Below, one piece after another: positions 18,149-26,797 of a stretch of 43,753 bases of DNA. The position numbers and the translations under genes were made by a program. Source of the stretch: Frankia sp. AgB32 (GTDB lineage Bacteria > Actinomycetota > Actinomycetes > Frankiales > Frankiaceae); the NCBI RefSeq assembly GCF_023243045.1, contig NZ_JALKFX010000077.1:1-43753 (forward strand). The letters are read 5' to 3'. Below the pieces are notes generated by a model that had not been told where the DNA came from, did not search any database, and was given only the letters and a program-made list of their open reading frames with translations. Every line of letters begins with the position of its first letter. The stretch's first letter is position 1.

Positions 18149-19274
18149 ATGACGCACCCGGTCGGCCGGGCAGGCCGCCCGCCCAGCGTCACCGCCGCGG
18201 TGAACCGCGTGGTCGTCGGCCTGCTGCCGCTGCTCATGCTCGGCATCGTCGTCGGGCTGCAACTGGCCGACAAGGAGTGGACCGTCCTGGAACTGGCGGT
18301 TCTCAGTCCGATGCTCGCCGCCACCTTCGCCGGGCCGCGCCTGACCGCGTTGTACGGGGTGCTGGCCGTCCTCGCGGGGGTGCTGCTGGGCCTGCACGAC
18401 GACCTGTTCGGCAAGGCCGGTGGCGGTCCCGCCGCACAGTCGGTGCGGGTCGGCGGCGTGGCAATGGGGGCGGTGCTGGCCGTGCTCGTCAGCCGGTGCA
18501 ACACCCGGCGGGAGACGAAGCTGCTGAACGTCACCCGGGTGGCGGAGGTCGCCCAGCATTCGATCCTCACCCCCGTGCCGCGTTCGGCCGGGGGGCTACG
18601 GTTCGCCGCGCGCTACGAGAGCGCCGCCGCCGAAGCCGTGATCGGCGGGGATCTGTACGAGGTGGTCGAGACGCGTTGGGGCACCCGGATGCTGGTCGGG
18701 GACGTCCGCGGCAAGGGGCTCGACGCGGTGCGCATCGCGAGTCGGGTGCTCAGCTGCTTTCGGCTGGTCGGCCCGGCAGGCGGAGGACCCGCGGGCCGTC
18801 CTCGCCGCTCTGGACGCCGAGGCCGCGGAGGTCCGCGGGCCCGACGACTTCGTGACCGCCGTCGTCGGCCAGCTCCAGGGGCGGTGCCTGCGGCTGGTCA
18901 ACGCGGGGCACCCCGACCCGCTGCTGGTGCGCGGCGGACGGGCCCGACCGCTCGAGATGGCACTGCGGCTGCCGCCGTTGGGGCTGCTGTCCGCGGAGGA
19001 CAACACCACCGAGGTGACGTTGCGGGCGGCCGACCGGCTGCTGCTCTACACCGACGGCATCACCGAGGCCCGCGATCCCGCGACCGGCCAGTTCCTCCCG
19101 TTGGTGCCGGCAGTGGAGGCGGCGTTCGCCGGAGCCGACCTCGACGAGGCGGTCGACGGCCTGGTGGAGCGGGTGCGGGCCTGGACCCATGCGGCGCAGC
19201 GCGACGATGCGGCACTGCTGGCCATGGAGCTGCCCGCAGCGGAATGCTTCGCCGCGGGCCGCCCAGCTGAGTGA
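18149..19274 (+). pseudogene. SpoIIE/PP2C-type phosphatase with one frameshift
   Basis: A membrane-anchored serine phosphatase reading frame of about 374 codons in two frames. The first (18149 to about 18768) encodes two to three helices (VVVGLLPLLMLGIVVGLQL, LTALYGVLAVLAGVLLGL), the linker LLNVTRVAEVAQHSILTPVP and the SpoIIE core AVIGGDLYEVVETRWGTRML, then VGDVRGKGLDAVRIASRVL. At about 18768-18771 one extra base shifts the frame; ARQAEDPRAVLAALDAEAAE, DDFVTAVVGQLQG, NAGHPDPLLVRGG, LLLYTDGITEARD and AQRDDAALLAMEL continue in the third frame to TGA 19274. All metal-binding motifs survive, so it is recently broken, misread at one base, or read by frameshifting. It is the paralogue of the fragment at 11821. 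Confidence 0.8.
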
Positions 19275-19311
19275 GCTGCCGGCAGACGCACGCCGACGGC
19301 CTGGTCGCCGG

Positions 19312-19797
19312 TCAGGACGAGTGGACGACCGCGTCGCCGAGCAGGCGCTCGGTGCGGGCGAGACGCTCGTCGATCTCGTCCCGGAAGGCGGTCAGCCTGC
19401 TGACCTTCTCGTCCACCTCGCCGCGCAGCCGTTGGTAGGCGGCCTGCGCCTCCAGCAGGAGCCGCAACCGGTCGCCGTCGTCGGAGGCGGCCCGGTACTC
19501 CAGCCGGACCTGGGTGAGGCGGTCCTCCGAGCTCAGGATCGCGCGGATCTCGTCGAGGTTGAAGCCGAGCAGCGTCTGCAGCTCCCTGATCCGGCGGACC
19601 CTGGCCAGGTCCGGTTCGGCGTAGAGCCGGTTGCCGCCCGAGGTCCGCCCGGACGGCGTGATCAGGCCCATCTCCTGGTAGTACCGCAGTGCCCGCACCG
19701 ACACCCCGAGCTCCTGCGCTGCCTGACCGATGCCGAGCAGCCCCTGTGCCGTCTTCGTCGTCGCGTCCGTGTCGCCCATCACGTGATTGTTCCGCAT
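19312..19797 (-). CDS. MerR family transcriptional regulator
   Basis: A 161-residue MerR-type activator/repressor. The winged HTH is complete: LGIGQAAQELGVSVRALRYY, QEMGLITPSGRTSGGNRLY, then DLARVRRIRELQTLLGFNLD and EIRAIL. A long dimerisation coiled coil (about 85-150) follows, with no cysteines that would suggest a metal sensor. ATG 19797 or the in-frame ATG 19779 could be used. The gene lies 26 bp downstream of the MFS exporter on the same strand, so both are probably one transcript, with the regulator acting on the promoter palindrome at 21703-21720. Confidence 0.9.
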   Translation of the reverse strand: MRNNHVMGDTDATTKTAQGLLGIGQAAQELGVSVRALRYYQEMGLITPSGRTSGGNRLYAEPDLARVRRIRELQTLLGFNLDEIRAILSSEDRLTQVRLEYRAASDDGDRLRLLLEAQAAYQRLRGEVDEKVSRLTAFRDEIDERLARTERLLGDAVVHSS

Positions 19798-19823
19798 GAC
19801 GCCGCCCCGCGCGGTTCTGGCCA

Positions 19824-21686
19824 TTACCGTTCGGCGCTCAGCGCGCCGGCGGCGGGCAGGGCGATGCCGGCGCCCTCCTCCAGGGCCGCGGCCGCGCCGG
19901 CGCCGGTGAGGCCGATCCCGGCGTCCTCGCGCAACGAACGGTGCACCTGCGGGGCGCCGCGCCCACGCAGCCAGGACAGCACGGCGCCGAGGACGCAGGA
20001 GGCCGCGCCGAAGGCGAAGGCGAGGCGCAGTCCGTCGCCGAACGGGCCGGAGATGAGGTGCGGGAAGAACGTCTGGCCGGTGACGAAGTGCGCCTTCGCC
20101 GGGTCCAGGGCGTTCAGGGTGTCCGGCCCGAGCAGCGTCTGGCTCGGGTTGTAGCCGAGGAACGCGGCGAACAGGCTGCCGATCGGCGGCAGGTTGGCCA
20201 GTTCGTGCGCCTTGGCCACCGGCACGCCCTGGCCGGTGAGGCCGGAGAACATCGCGTCGGGCAGGCTCGCGGCAAGCCTGAGCACGATGATCGTGAAGAA
20301 GATACCGATGGACAGCACACCAGCCGAGTTCTGGAAGGTGCTGAGCATGCCGGCGCCGGCGCCGCGCTCGGCGGGCGGCAGGGTGTTCATCACGGCGCTG
20401 GTGTTCGGCGCGGCGAACAGACCCATCGACAGGCCCATCAGCCCGAGGACAAGCGCGAAGGACCAGTAGCTGAAGTCGATCGGCAGGACGTCGAACAGCC
20501 CGAACGAGGCGGCGGAGACGAGCAGGCCGACGGTGGCGAACGGGCGTGCGCCGTAGCGGTCGGACATCCGCCCGGCGAGCGGCCCGGCGATCAGGAAGCC
20601 GACGGTCAGCGGGACCATGTAGACACCGGCCCACAGCGGGGTCCGCTCGAAGCTGTAGCCATGCAGCGGCAGCCAGATCCCCTGCAGCCAGATGATCAGC
20701 ATCAACTGCAGGCCGCCGCGGGACAGCGCGCCGAGCAGGGTGGCCAGACCGCCCATGAGGAAGCCGCGGTGGCGGAACAGCTGCAGCCGGAACATCGGAT
20801 CGTCGACGCGCAGCTCGATGACGACGAAGGCGATCAGGACGGCGAGCCCGCCGAACATGCAGATCAGCACGAACGGCCTGGTCCAGCCCATGGTGTGGCC
20901 GCCGAACGGCTGCAGGCCGTAGATGATGCCGGTGAGGATCGCGACGAGCCCGACCGCGAAGGTGATGTTGCCGGCCCAGTCGATCCGCGCCGGGGTGCGC
21001 ATCCCGTTGTCGCGCAGCTTCAGGTACGCCCAGACGGTGCCGAAGATCCCGAACGGCACCGAGACCAGGAACACCAGGTGCCACTCGATCGGCGCGAGGA
21101 CGCCGCCGATCAGCAGGCCGAGGAACGACCCGCCGATCACCGCGACGCCGTTGACGCCGAGGGCGAAGCCCCGCTCGTGCTCGGGGAACGCGTCGGTGAT
21201 GATCGCGCTGGAGTTCGCGAACAGGAACGAGCCACCGACCCCCTGCCCGACCCGCATCAGGATGAGCCACCAGGCGGCCGCCGTCCCGTGCATCCAGGTG
21301 ACGGCGAGCAGGATCGAGAACAGTGTGAAGATCGCGAAGCCGAGGTTGTACATCTTTACCCGGCCGAACATGTCGCCGACCCGCCCGAGGCTCACGACGA
21401 GCACGGACGTGACGATCAGGAAGCTCATCATCACCCAGAGGAAGTACGAGGTCTTCCCGGGCGAGAGCGGGTCGATCCGGATGCCTCGGAAGATGTCCGG
21501 CAGGGCGATGAGCAGGATCGACGTGTTGATCGTGACCATCAGCGTGCCGATGGTCGTGTTCGACAGCGCGATCCACTTGTAGGAGTCTCGTCCGGACTGC
21601 GTCGGGACGGCGCGGGCCCCGATCGGCGCGAGGCCACCGCCAGCGGTGTCAGGGGTCGTCACGACACAGGAGGCTAGCTCCTCCAT
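19824..21686 (-). CDS. MFS drug/H+ antiporter, DHA2 (EmrB/QacA) type
   Basis: A 620-residue exporter with 14 predicted membrane helices, the DHA2 count. Motif A is present as SLGRVGDMFGRVKMYNLG, antiporter motif C-like glycines in VAVIGGSFLGLLIGGVL, and RVGQGVGGSFLFANSSAI. It has a large loop between the last helices and a ~70-residue Ala-rich cytoplasmic tail. It is the first gene of a two-gene unit with the MerR regulator. ATG 21686 has no ribosome-binding site; the transcript could be leaderless, or translation could begin at a GTG eight codons on. Substrates are unknown. Confidence 0.9.
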   Translation of the reverse strand: MEELASCVVTTPDTAGGGLAPIGARAVPTQSGRDSYKWIALSNTTIGTLMVTINTSILLIALPDIFRGIRIDPLSPGKTSYFLWVMMSFLIVTSVLVVSLGRVGDMFGRVKMYNLGFAIFTLFSILLAVTWMHGTAAAWWLILMRVGQGVGGSFLFANSSAIITDAFPEHERGFALGVNGVAVIGGSFLGLLIGGVLAPIEWHLVFLVSVPFGIFGTVWAYLKLRDNGMRTPARIDWAGNITFAVGLVAILTGIIYGLQPFGGHTMGWTRPFVLICMFGGLAVLIAFVVIELRVDDPMFRLQLFRHRGFLMGGLATLLGALSRGGLQLMLIIWLQGIWLPLHGYSFERTPLWAGVYMVPLTVGFLIAGPLAGRMSDRYGARPFATVGLLVSAASFGLFDVLPIDFSYWSFALVLGLMGLSMGLFAAPNTSAVMNTLPPAERGAGAGMLSTFQNSAGVLSIGIFFTIIVLRLAASLPDAMFSGLTGQGVPVAKAHELANLPPIGSLFAAFLGYNPSQTLLGPDTLNALDPAKAHFVTGQTFFPHLISGPFGDGLRLAFAFGAASCVLGAVLSWLRGRGAPQVHRSLREDAGIGLTGAGAAAALEEGAGIALPAAGALSAER

Positions 21687-21702
21687 CTAACGTCAGCGGT
21701 AG

Positions 21703-21720
21703 ATGTGATAAGAGTCACAT
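21703..21720. promoter_or_regulatory. 18-bp palindrome upstream of the MFS-MerR unit
   Basis: ATGTGATAAGAGTCACAT has perfect 6-bp arms (ATGTGA/TCACAT) around a 6-bp centre and lies 17-34 bp upstream of the MFS start codon, in an AT-rich patch suited to a promoter. MerR-type proteins bind dyads between the -35 and -10 boxes; position and co-transcribed regulator make this its probable site. Binding is inferred. Confidence 0.55.
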
Positions 21721-21757
21721 ACCGTTGTCGCGCAGGCGTAACAGTCGAAACTTCGCG

Positions 21758-21810
21758 CCTTCGGGCAACCCCGAAGGACTGTGCCGGCGGTCCTGGACCG
21801 CCGACACAGT
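21758..21810 (-). terminator. tandem hairpin terminator downstream of the LLM gene
   Basis: Two adjacent hairpins lie just past the LLM stop codon (21815). The first met by the polymerase is 21810-21778, with 16-bp arms (ACTGTGCCGGCGGTCC paired with GGACCGCCGACACAGT, one mismatch) and a single central base. The second is CCTTCGGG/CCCGAAGG (21758-21765 and 21770-21777) with a 4-nt loop. There is no U-run, as is usual in actinomycetes. They would insulate the LLM gene from the MFS promoter on the same strand. Confidence 0.75.
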
Positions 21811-21814
21811 GCGC

Positions 21815-22750
21815 TCAGACGTGCGGGAGCACCTCGGCGGCGATCAGATCGAGGTGGTCGAGATCCTCGAGGTCGAGGACCTGTAGATAGACGCGGGAGG
21901 CGCCGGCGCCGTCCGGCCCGAACTCGGCCAGTCTCGCGAGGATCTCCGCCGGGGTGCCGACGAACCCGTTCGCCCGCAGCTCGTCGACGTCGTGCCCGAT
22001 CCGCTCGGCGCGGCGCGCCAGCTCCGCGTCGGTCCGCGCGCACACCACGACGTTGGAGGTGGAGTACACCAGGTCATCCGGTGCGCGTCCGGCCGCGGCG
22101 GCGGCCTCCCGGACCCGGGCGAACCGCTCGCCGATGACGTCGGCGGGGGCAAAGGCGGCGTTGAACTCGGCCGCGTACGCGGCGGCGAGCGCCGGGGTCC
22201 GCCGGCGGCCAGCGCCGCCCATGATGATCGGCGGGCCCGGGCGCTGCGCCGGCTTCGGCAGCGCGGGACTGTCGGCGAGCTGGTAGTGCACGCCGTCATA
22301 GGAGAACGTCTCCCCCTCCGGAGTGCCCCACAGCCCGGTGATGATCGCGAGCTGTTCGGCGAGCCGGTCGAAGCGCTCCGCGACCGGCGGGAACGGCACG
22401 CCGTACGCCGCGTGTTCCGCGTCGAACCAGCCCGCGCCGAGTCCCATCTCGATCCGGCCGCCGCTCATCGCGTCCGCCTGCGCGACCGCGACCGCGAGCG
22501 GTCCGGGCAGCCGGAAGGTCGCGCTGGTCACGAGCGTGCCGAGCCGGATGCGGGAGGTCTCCCGCGCGAGGCCCGCCAGCGTCACCCAGGCGTCCGACGG
22601 ACCTGGCGACGGATCGCCCGGTCCAATCCGCAGAAAGTGGTCGGAGCGGAAGAAGCCGTCGAAACCGGCGTCCTCCGCGGCCCTCGCCACGGCGAGCTGG
22701 CGCTCGTACGACGCCCCCTGCTGGGGCTCGATGAAGATGCGCAGATCCAT
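21815..22750 (-). CDS. LLM-class F420-dependent oxidoreductase
   Basis: A 311-residue luciferase-like (TIM-barrel) oxidoreductase. Actinobacterial members usually use coenzyme F420 to reduce or oxidise small molecules. It opens with MDLRIFIEPQQGASYERQL and contains ARAAEDAGFDGFFRSDHFL, LGTLVTSATFRLPGPLAVAV, ADAMSGGRIEMGLGAGWFDA, and the phosphate-binding PGPPIIMGGAGRRRTPALAA. The C-terminal part ends with GTPAEILARLAEFGPDGA followed by a strand. ATG 22750 fits the family start; the 11-residue extension to 22783 does not. It is a single-gene unit with a strong terminator behind it. Its substrate is not evident. Confidence 0.88.
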   Translation of the reverse strand: MDLRIFIEPQQGASYERQLAVARAAEDAGFDGFFRSDHFLRIGPGDPSPGPSDAWVTLAGLARETSRIRLGTLVTSATFRLPGPLAVAVAQADAMSGGRIEMGLGAGWFDAEHAAYGVPFPPVAERFDRLAEQLAIITGLWGTPEGETFSYDGVHYQLADSPALPKPAQRPGPPIIMGGAGRRRTPALAAAYAAEFNAAFAPADVIGERFARVREAAAAAGRAPDDLVYSTSNVVVCARTDAELARRAERIGHDVDELRANGFVGTPAEILARLAEFGPDGAGASRVYLQVLDLEDLDHLDLIAAEVLPHV

Positions 22751-22946
22751 GGCCCCAGCCTTACAAACGGTTCCCGCCACCACAGCGCCGCCCCCACCGT
22801 CCGCAGCCGATCACCCACCGGCCGGATCGCGGAACAGGCAGAACCACGAGCCGGACAGGCTCAGGACACGGACACGACACGGACACGACGCAGACACGGC
22901 GCAGACGCGCGCCGGGCACGGGCAGAGACAGGCAGGGGCCGGATCG

Positions 22947-22979
22947 TGACAACTGTCATGGCGCACCGATGACGGTCAT
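22947..22979. promoter_or_regulatory. two phased palindromes upstream of the ABC/two-component operon
   Basis: TGACAACTGTCA (22947-22958, 5-bp arms) and ATGACGGTCAT (22969-22979, 5-bp arms) have their centres about 21.5 bp apart, two helical turns, and share the half-site TGAC/GTCA. They lie 39-71 bp before the ATP-binding-protein gene. LuxR-type response regulators of the DesR/LiaR group bind such paired dyads and often autoregulate their exporter operon. The function is inferred. Confidence 0.5.
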
Positions 22980-23017
22980 GACTGGGGCGCCGCGCCGATC
23001 CGCGGAATCCTTCCTTC

Positions 23018-24052
23018 ATGACCAGGCACTCCTCCCCGCCCGGCGAGCTGCCCACCGCGGCCGGCCTCGCCCCCGGCGCGGCCCCGGCGCCGACGCCCAG
23101 CGTGCACCTCGTCGGCCTGCGCAAGCGCTACGGCGATGTGCAGGCCGTCGACGGCGTCGACCTGGCGATCGCCCCGGGTGAGATCGTCGCCCTGCTCGGG
23201 CCGAACGGCGCCGGCAAGTCCACGACCATCGACATGCTGCTCGGGCTGACCCGCCCGGACGAGGGCGAGGTCCAGCTGTTCGGCCGGACCCCGCGGCAGG
23301 CCTGCGTCGCCGGACTCGTCGGCGCGATGCTGCAGAACGGCGGCCTTCGTCCGGAGATCACCGTGCGGCAGATGCTCACCTCCGTGGCCGCGCTGTATCC
23401 ACGCGCGCTGGCGCCTGACGAGGTGCTCGCGCGGGCCGGCGTGAGCGAACTGGCCGACGCCCGCACCAACCGGCTCTCCGGCGGGCAGCGCCAGCGCGTC
23501 CGCTTCGCGCTCGCGCTGCTGCCGGACCCCGATCTGATCGTGCTTGACGAGCCGACGGCGGCGATGGACGTCGAGAGCCGCCGGGCCTTCTGGACGGCGA
23601 TGCGCGCCTGGGCGGCGGCGGGCCGGACCGTGCTGTTCGCCACCCACTATCTGGAGGAGGCCGACGACTTCGCCGACCGGATCGTCCTGCTGCGCCGCGG
23701 CCGGGTCATCGCCGACGGTCCGACGACCGAAGTCAAGGCGCTGGTCGGCGGGCGCACGATCCGCGCCACGCTGCGCGGCCTCGACGCGGGGGCGCTCGCC
23801 GCGCTCGGCCGGCTGCCCGGCGTCGCGCACGTCGAGGGCCGCGGCGAGTCGATCAGCCTGTCCTGCCCGGACAGCGACGCGGCCCTGCGGGCACTGCTTG
23901 CGGCGTTCCCGGGGGTCGAGGACATCGAGGTCGTCGGTGCCGGTCTCGAGGATGCCTTCGTCGCCCTGACCGCCGACAGCACCGACGACACCGGCACCGC
24001 CCCGATCCCAGCCGGACGCACGGCCACGAGCCAGACGGAGACCACGCGATGA
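23018..24052 (+). CDS. ABC exporter ATP-binding protein (DrrA-like)
   Basis: A 344-residue ATPase subunit of an ABC-2 export system. Walker A is GPNGAGKST (61-69), the Q-loop follows in AMLQNGG, the signature is LSGGQRQRVRFALALL, Walker B is LIVLDEPT, and the H-switch is ATHYLEEADDFADR. After the nucleotide-binding domain, about 100 residues form the C-terminal domain found in DrrA/NatA-like proteins. It overlaps the permease start by 4 nt (ATGA at 24049), so the two are translationally coupled. With the kinase and regulator it forms a four-gene operon (23018-26776) typical of self-protection or stress-responsive export. Confidence 0.93.
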   Translation: MTRHSSPPGELPTAAGLAPGAAPAPTPSVHLVGLRKRYGDVQAVDGVDLAIAPGEIVALLGPNGAGKSTTIDMLLGLTRPDEGEVQLFGRTPRQACVAGLVGAMLQNGGLRPEITVRQMLTSVAALYPRALAPDEVLARAGVSELADARTNRLSGGQRQRVRFALALLPDPDLIVLDEPTAAMDVESRRAFWTAMRAWAAAGRTVLFATHYLEEADDFADRIVLLRRGRVIADGPTTEVKALVGGRTIRATLRGLDAGALAALGRLPGVAHVEGRGESISLSCPDSDAALRALLAAFPGVEDIEVVGAGLEDAFVALTADSTDDTGTAPIPAGRTATSQTETTR

Positions 24053-24849
24053 CCCTCTCCTCGACCACTCCCGACGCCGGCACGGCTCCGCCGGGACCGA
24101 CCATGGCCTGGGCGACCACCTCGCTTCGGTACATGCGCTCCGAGATCACCCACGCCTGGCGCAACACGCGGCTACTGATCTTCACTCTGCTGATGCCGAT
24201 CCTGCTGTTCTCGGCGTTCAGCGCCTCCAGCGAGGGCGACCACATCGGTTCCCTCGACGTCGCCCCCTACATCATGATCAGCATGGCATCGTTCGGCGCG
24301 ATGAACGCCGTGCTCGGGACCGCCGGGCGGATCTCGGTGGAGCGCTCCATCGGCTGGAACCGGCAGCTGCGGCTCACCGCGCTGTCCGGGCCGCAGTACG
24401 TGATCGGCAAGGCGGCGATCGGCTTCACCATCGCGATCCTGCCGATCATCGCGGTGTTCGTCGCTGCCCGCGCGACCCGCGGGGTGAGCCTGTCCGCCGG
24501 CACCTACCTGGGCGCCGGTGCCTCGATCCTGCTCGGCCTCATCCCACTCGGCGGCTTCGCGATCTGGCTGGGATACCTGGTGCGGCCGGAGAGCATGCAG
24601 GCGATCACCGGCGGGGTGTTCAGCCTGCTGGCACTGGCCGGCGGCATCTGGGTGCCGGTGGAGAACTTCCCGCACTGGCTCGCCGATATCGTGAAGCTGC
24701 TCCCGATGTACTGGTCGGCGCAGGCGGGCCGCGCGGTGCTCGAGGGCGGCTGGATCGGCATGCGCGGCCTGGTCACCCTGGCGATCTGGGCGGTCGTCCT
24801 CGGCGCGATCGGCGGCCGCGCCTACCTGCGCGACCAGCTCCGCGCCTGA
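24049..24849 (+). CDS. ABC-2 type permease
   Basis: A 266-residue permease with six membrane helices (e.g. LIFTLLMPILLFSAF, AAIGFTIAILPIIAVFVAAR, ILLGLIPLGGFAIWLGYLV, AITGGVFSLLALAGGIWVPV). The last carries the usual ABC-2 signature region P-V-E-x-F-P-x-W-L followed by the KLLPMYW segment. It partners the ATPase immediately upstream (4-nt overlap); the transporter would be a homodimeric permease with two ATPase subunits. The kinase gene starts 26 bp downstream. Confidence 0.92.
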   Translation: MTLSSTTPDAGTAPPGPTMAWATTSLRYMRSEITHAWRNTRLLIFTLLMPILLFSAFSASSEGDHIGSLDVAPYIMISMASFGAMNAVLGTAGRISVERSIGWNRQLRLTALSGPQYVIGKAAIGFTIAILPIIAVFVAARATRGVSLSAGTYLGAGASILLGLIPLGGFAIWLGYLVRPESMQAITGGVFSLLALAGGIWVPVENFPHWLADIVKLLPMYWSAQAGRAVLEGGWIGMRGLVTLAIWAVVLGAIGGRAYLRDQLRA

Positions 24850-24875
24850 AACCGCGCCCGGTACAGGGAGGCGAG

Positions 24876-26174
24876 ATGGGGACTGCGCAGGCCGGCGCGA
24901 TGCGTCGCTGGCTGCTCACGTCGATGCCGACGCCGACGCCGACGCCGACGCAAGGCCGGCCGGGGATGGATGCCTGGCGCTGGCGGCGCGTCTCGGGCGT
25001 CTTCCTGGTCTACCTCGGCTACGCCGTCTCGGACATGTTCGCGCTGCACGACAGCGCGATCGTCATCGCGTACGGCGGCGTCATCCTGGTCGCCTTCTGC
25101 GTGCTCTACATGTGGGCCCTCCCCCTCGCGGTCTTCCACGGCCGGCTGGACCTTCGCGCGCCGCTGCTGGCTGGCATGACCGCGTGCATCGTCGCGTACC
25201 TGCCGGTCGTCGGCGGTGGTGGCCTGGTCATGACGGTCTATCTCGCCGTGGCGCTCACCCTGGTGGTGGCGCCGGTCGCCTCGATCCCGATGGTGCTCGG
25301 GATCGCCGCCGTGGACACCTGGCTGCCCCAGCACATCGGTTGGTGGCGGGCGAACGGCCCGCAGTGGTCGCTGTGCGCGCCGGTGCTGTTCGCCGCGCTG
25401 ACGATGCACGTGATCCGCAGCGGCGCCCGCAACCAGGCCGAGCTGCGCCGGGCCAACCTGGAGATCGAACGGCTGGCGAAGGAACAGGAACGGCTGCGGA
25501 TCGCCCGCGACCTGCACGACCTGCTCGGCCACGCGCTCACCACGATCACGGTGAAGGCCGAGCTCGCCTCCAAGCTCGCCCACCGGGACCCGCTTCGGGC
25601 CGCCGACGAGATGGCCCAGGTCGCCGCGCTGGGCCGGCAGAGTCTCGCCGACGTGCGGGCGACCGTCGCCGGCTACCGGGAGGTCAGCCTCGTCACCGAA
25701 CTCGCCGCCGCCCGCCAGGTGCTGGCCGCGGCGGGCATCCGCGGGGAACTGCCGGCGTCCGTGGACGAGGTTCCCGGGGGCCTGCGGGAGCTGTTCGGCT
25801 GGGTGCTCCGCGAGGGCGTGACCAACGCGGTGCGGCACAGCGGTGCCAGCCATTTCCGGGTCACCGTCGACGGCGGCGCCATCGAGATCGTCGACGACGG
25901 TCGCGGCCCTGCCGAGTCGCGCCGGACGGACGGCGCGGGCCTCGCGGGCCTCGCCGAACGGGTGCGCGCCGCCGGCGGTCGCCTGGAGTTCGGCCCCGCG
26001 CACCCGGGCAGCTCGGCACCGGGCTTCCGCCTGCGGGCCGCCGCCCCGCTCCCACCGACGCCGACGACCCGGGACCCGGCCGGCTCCCCGGCGGCGACCA
26101 CCACCAGGGGCAGGGACGCAGCCGGGGACAGGGACGCGGCCGCCGGCCGCGCGGCCCTCCTGGGCAAGCCATGA
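24876..26174 (+). CDS. DesK-like sensor histidine kinase
   Basis: A 432-residue membrane kinase. After a short N terminus with (TP)4, encoded by four GCCGAC units (24926-24949), come about five membrane helices (about 45-180), as in DesK-type kinases that sense membrane state or drugs within the bilayer. A coiled helix (RANLEIERLAKEQERLR) leads to the HisKA_3 H-box IARDLHDLLGHALTTITVKA. The HATPase has WVLREGVTNAVRHSGASHF (N-box) and VDDGRG (G-box). The C-terminal 60 residues are disordered. ATG 24876 has GGGAGG at good spacing. It overlaps the response regulator by 4 nt (ATGA). Likely regulation: autoregulation through the dyads before the ABC genes. Confidence 0.92.
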   Translation: MGTAQAGAMRRWLLTSMPTPTPTPTQGRPGMDAWRWRRVSGVFLVYLGYAVSDMFALHDSAIVIAYGGVILVAFCVLYMWALPLAVFHGRLDLRAPLLAGMTACIVAYLPVVGGGGLVMTVYLAVALTLVVAPVASIPMVLGIAAVDTWLPQHIGWWRANGPQWSLCAPVLFAALTMHVIRSGARNQAELRRANLEIERLAKEQERLRIARDLHDLLGHALTTITVKAELASKLAHRDPLRAADEMAQVAALGRQSLADVRATVAGYREVSLVTELAAARQVLAAAGIRGELPASVDEVPGGLRELFGWVLREGVTNAVRHSGASHFRVTVDGGAIEIVDDGRGPAESRRTDGAGLAGLAERVRAAGGRLEFGPAHPGSSAPGFRLRAAAPLPPTPTTRDPAGSPAATTTRGRDAAGDRDAAAGRAALLGKP

Positions 26175-26776
26175 TCACCGTGCTGCTGGCCGACGACCAG
26201 CATCTTGTTCGCGGGGCGCTCGCCGCGCTGCTGTCGCTGGAGGACGACATCGAGGTCGTCGGGCAGGTCGGCCGGGGCGACGAGGTCGTCCCCCAGGTCG
26301 CCGTGCTGCGCCCCGACGTGGTGCTGATGGACGTCGAGATGCCCGGCATCGACGGGCTCGCCGCCGCCGCGGCGGTGCGGGCCACCGCCCCCGCCACCCA
26401 GGTGCTCGTCGTCACCACGTTCGGCCGCACCGGCTACCTGCGCCGCGCGATGGAGGCGGGCGCGCTCGGCTTCGTCGTCAAGGACGCCCCGGCGGACGCC
26501 CTCGCGGACGCGATCCGCCGGGTCGCCCGCGGCGAGCGGGTGGTGGACCCGACGCTGGCCGCCGCCACCCTCGCCGGCGGGGCGAGCCCGCTGACCGGGC
26601 GGGAACGTGACGTCCTCGTCGCCGCCCGCGACGGCGCCACCGTCGCCGACATCGCCGGGCGGCTGTTCCTGTCCGAGGGCACCGTCCGCAACTACCTCTC
26701 GGCCGTGATCGCGAAGACCGGCACCCGCAACCGCATGGAGGCGCTGCGCGCCGCCGAGGACTCCGGCTGGCTCTGA
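26171..26776 (+). CDS. LuxR/NarL-type response regulator (DesR-like)
   Basis: A 201-residue response regulator. The receiver domain has the acidic pocket (LLADDQHLV), phosphoacceptor Asp in VVLMDVEMPGIDG, Thr in VLVVTTFGR and Lys in GFVVKDAPADAL. The C-terminal GerE/LuxR HTH is SPLTGREREVLV-like here (SPLTGRERDVLVAARDG), then VADIAGRLFLSEGTVRNYLS and IAKTGTRNRMEAL. The start at ATG 26171 overlaps the kinase stop. It ends the operon; a strong hairpin follows directly. It is the expected binder of the paired dyads at 22947-22979. Confidence 0.94.
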   Translation: MITVLLADDQHLVRGALAALLSLEDDIEVVGQVGRGDEVVPQVAVLRPDVVLMDVEMPGIDGLAAAAAVRATAPATQVLVVTTFGRTGYLRRAMEAGALGFVVKDAPADALADAIRRVARGERVVDPTLAAATLAGGASPLTGRERDVLVAARDGATVADIAGRLFLSEGTVRNYLSAVIAKTGTRNRMEALRAAEDSGWL

Positions 26777-26797
26777 CCGCCCGGCAGCGCCGGGCGG
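26777..26797 (+). terminator. hairpin terminator after the response regulator
   Basis: Perfect 9-bp GC arms, CCGCCCGGC and GCCGGGCGG, around a 3-nt loop, begin at the base after the stop codon. There is no U-tract. It is the likely end of the ABC/two-component transcript. Confidence 0.7.

Noticed and set aside
19941-21677. 578-codon open frame on the plus strand
   Set aside because: Exact antisense of the DHA2 MFS exporter; composition is Glu/Gln/Arg-rich without domains, typical of a high-GC shadow frame.
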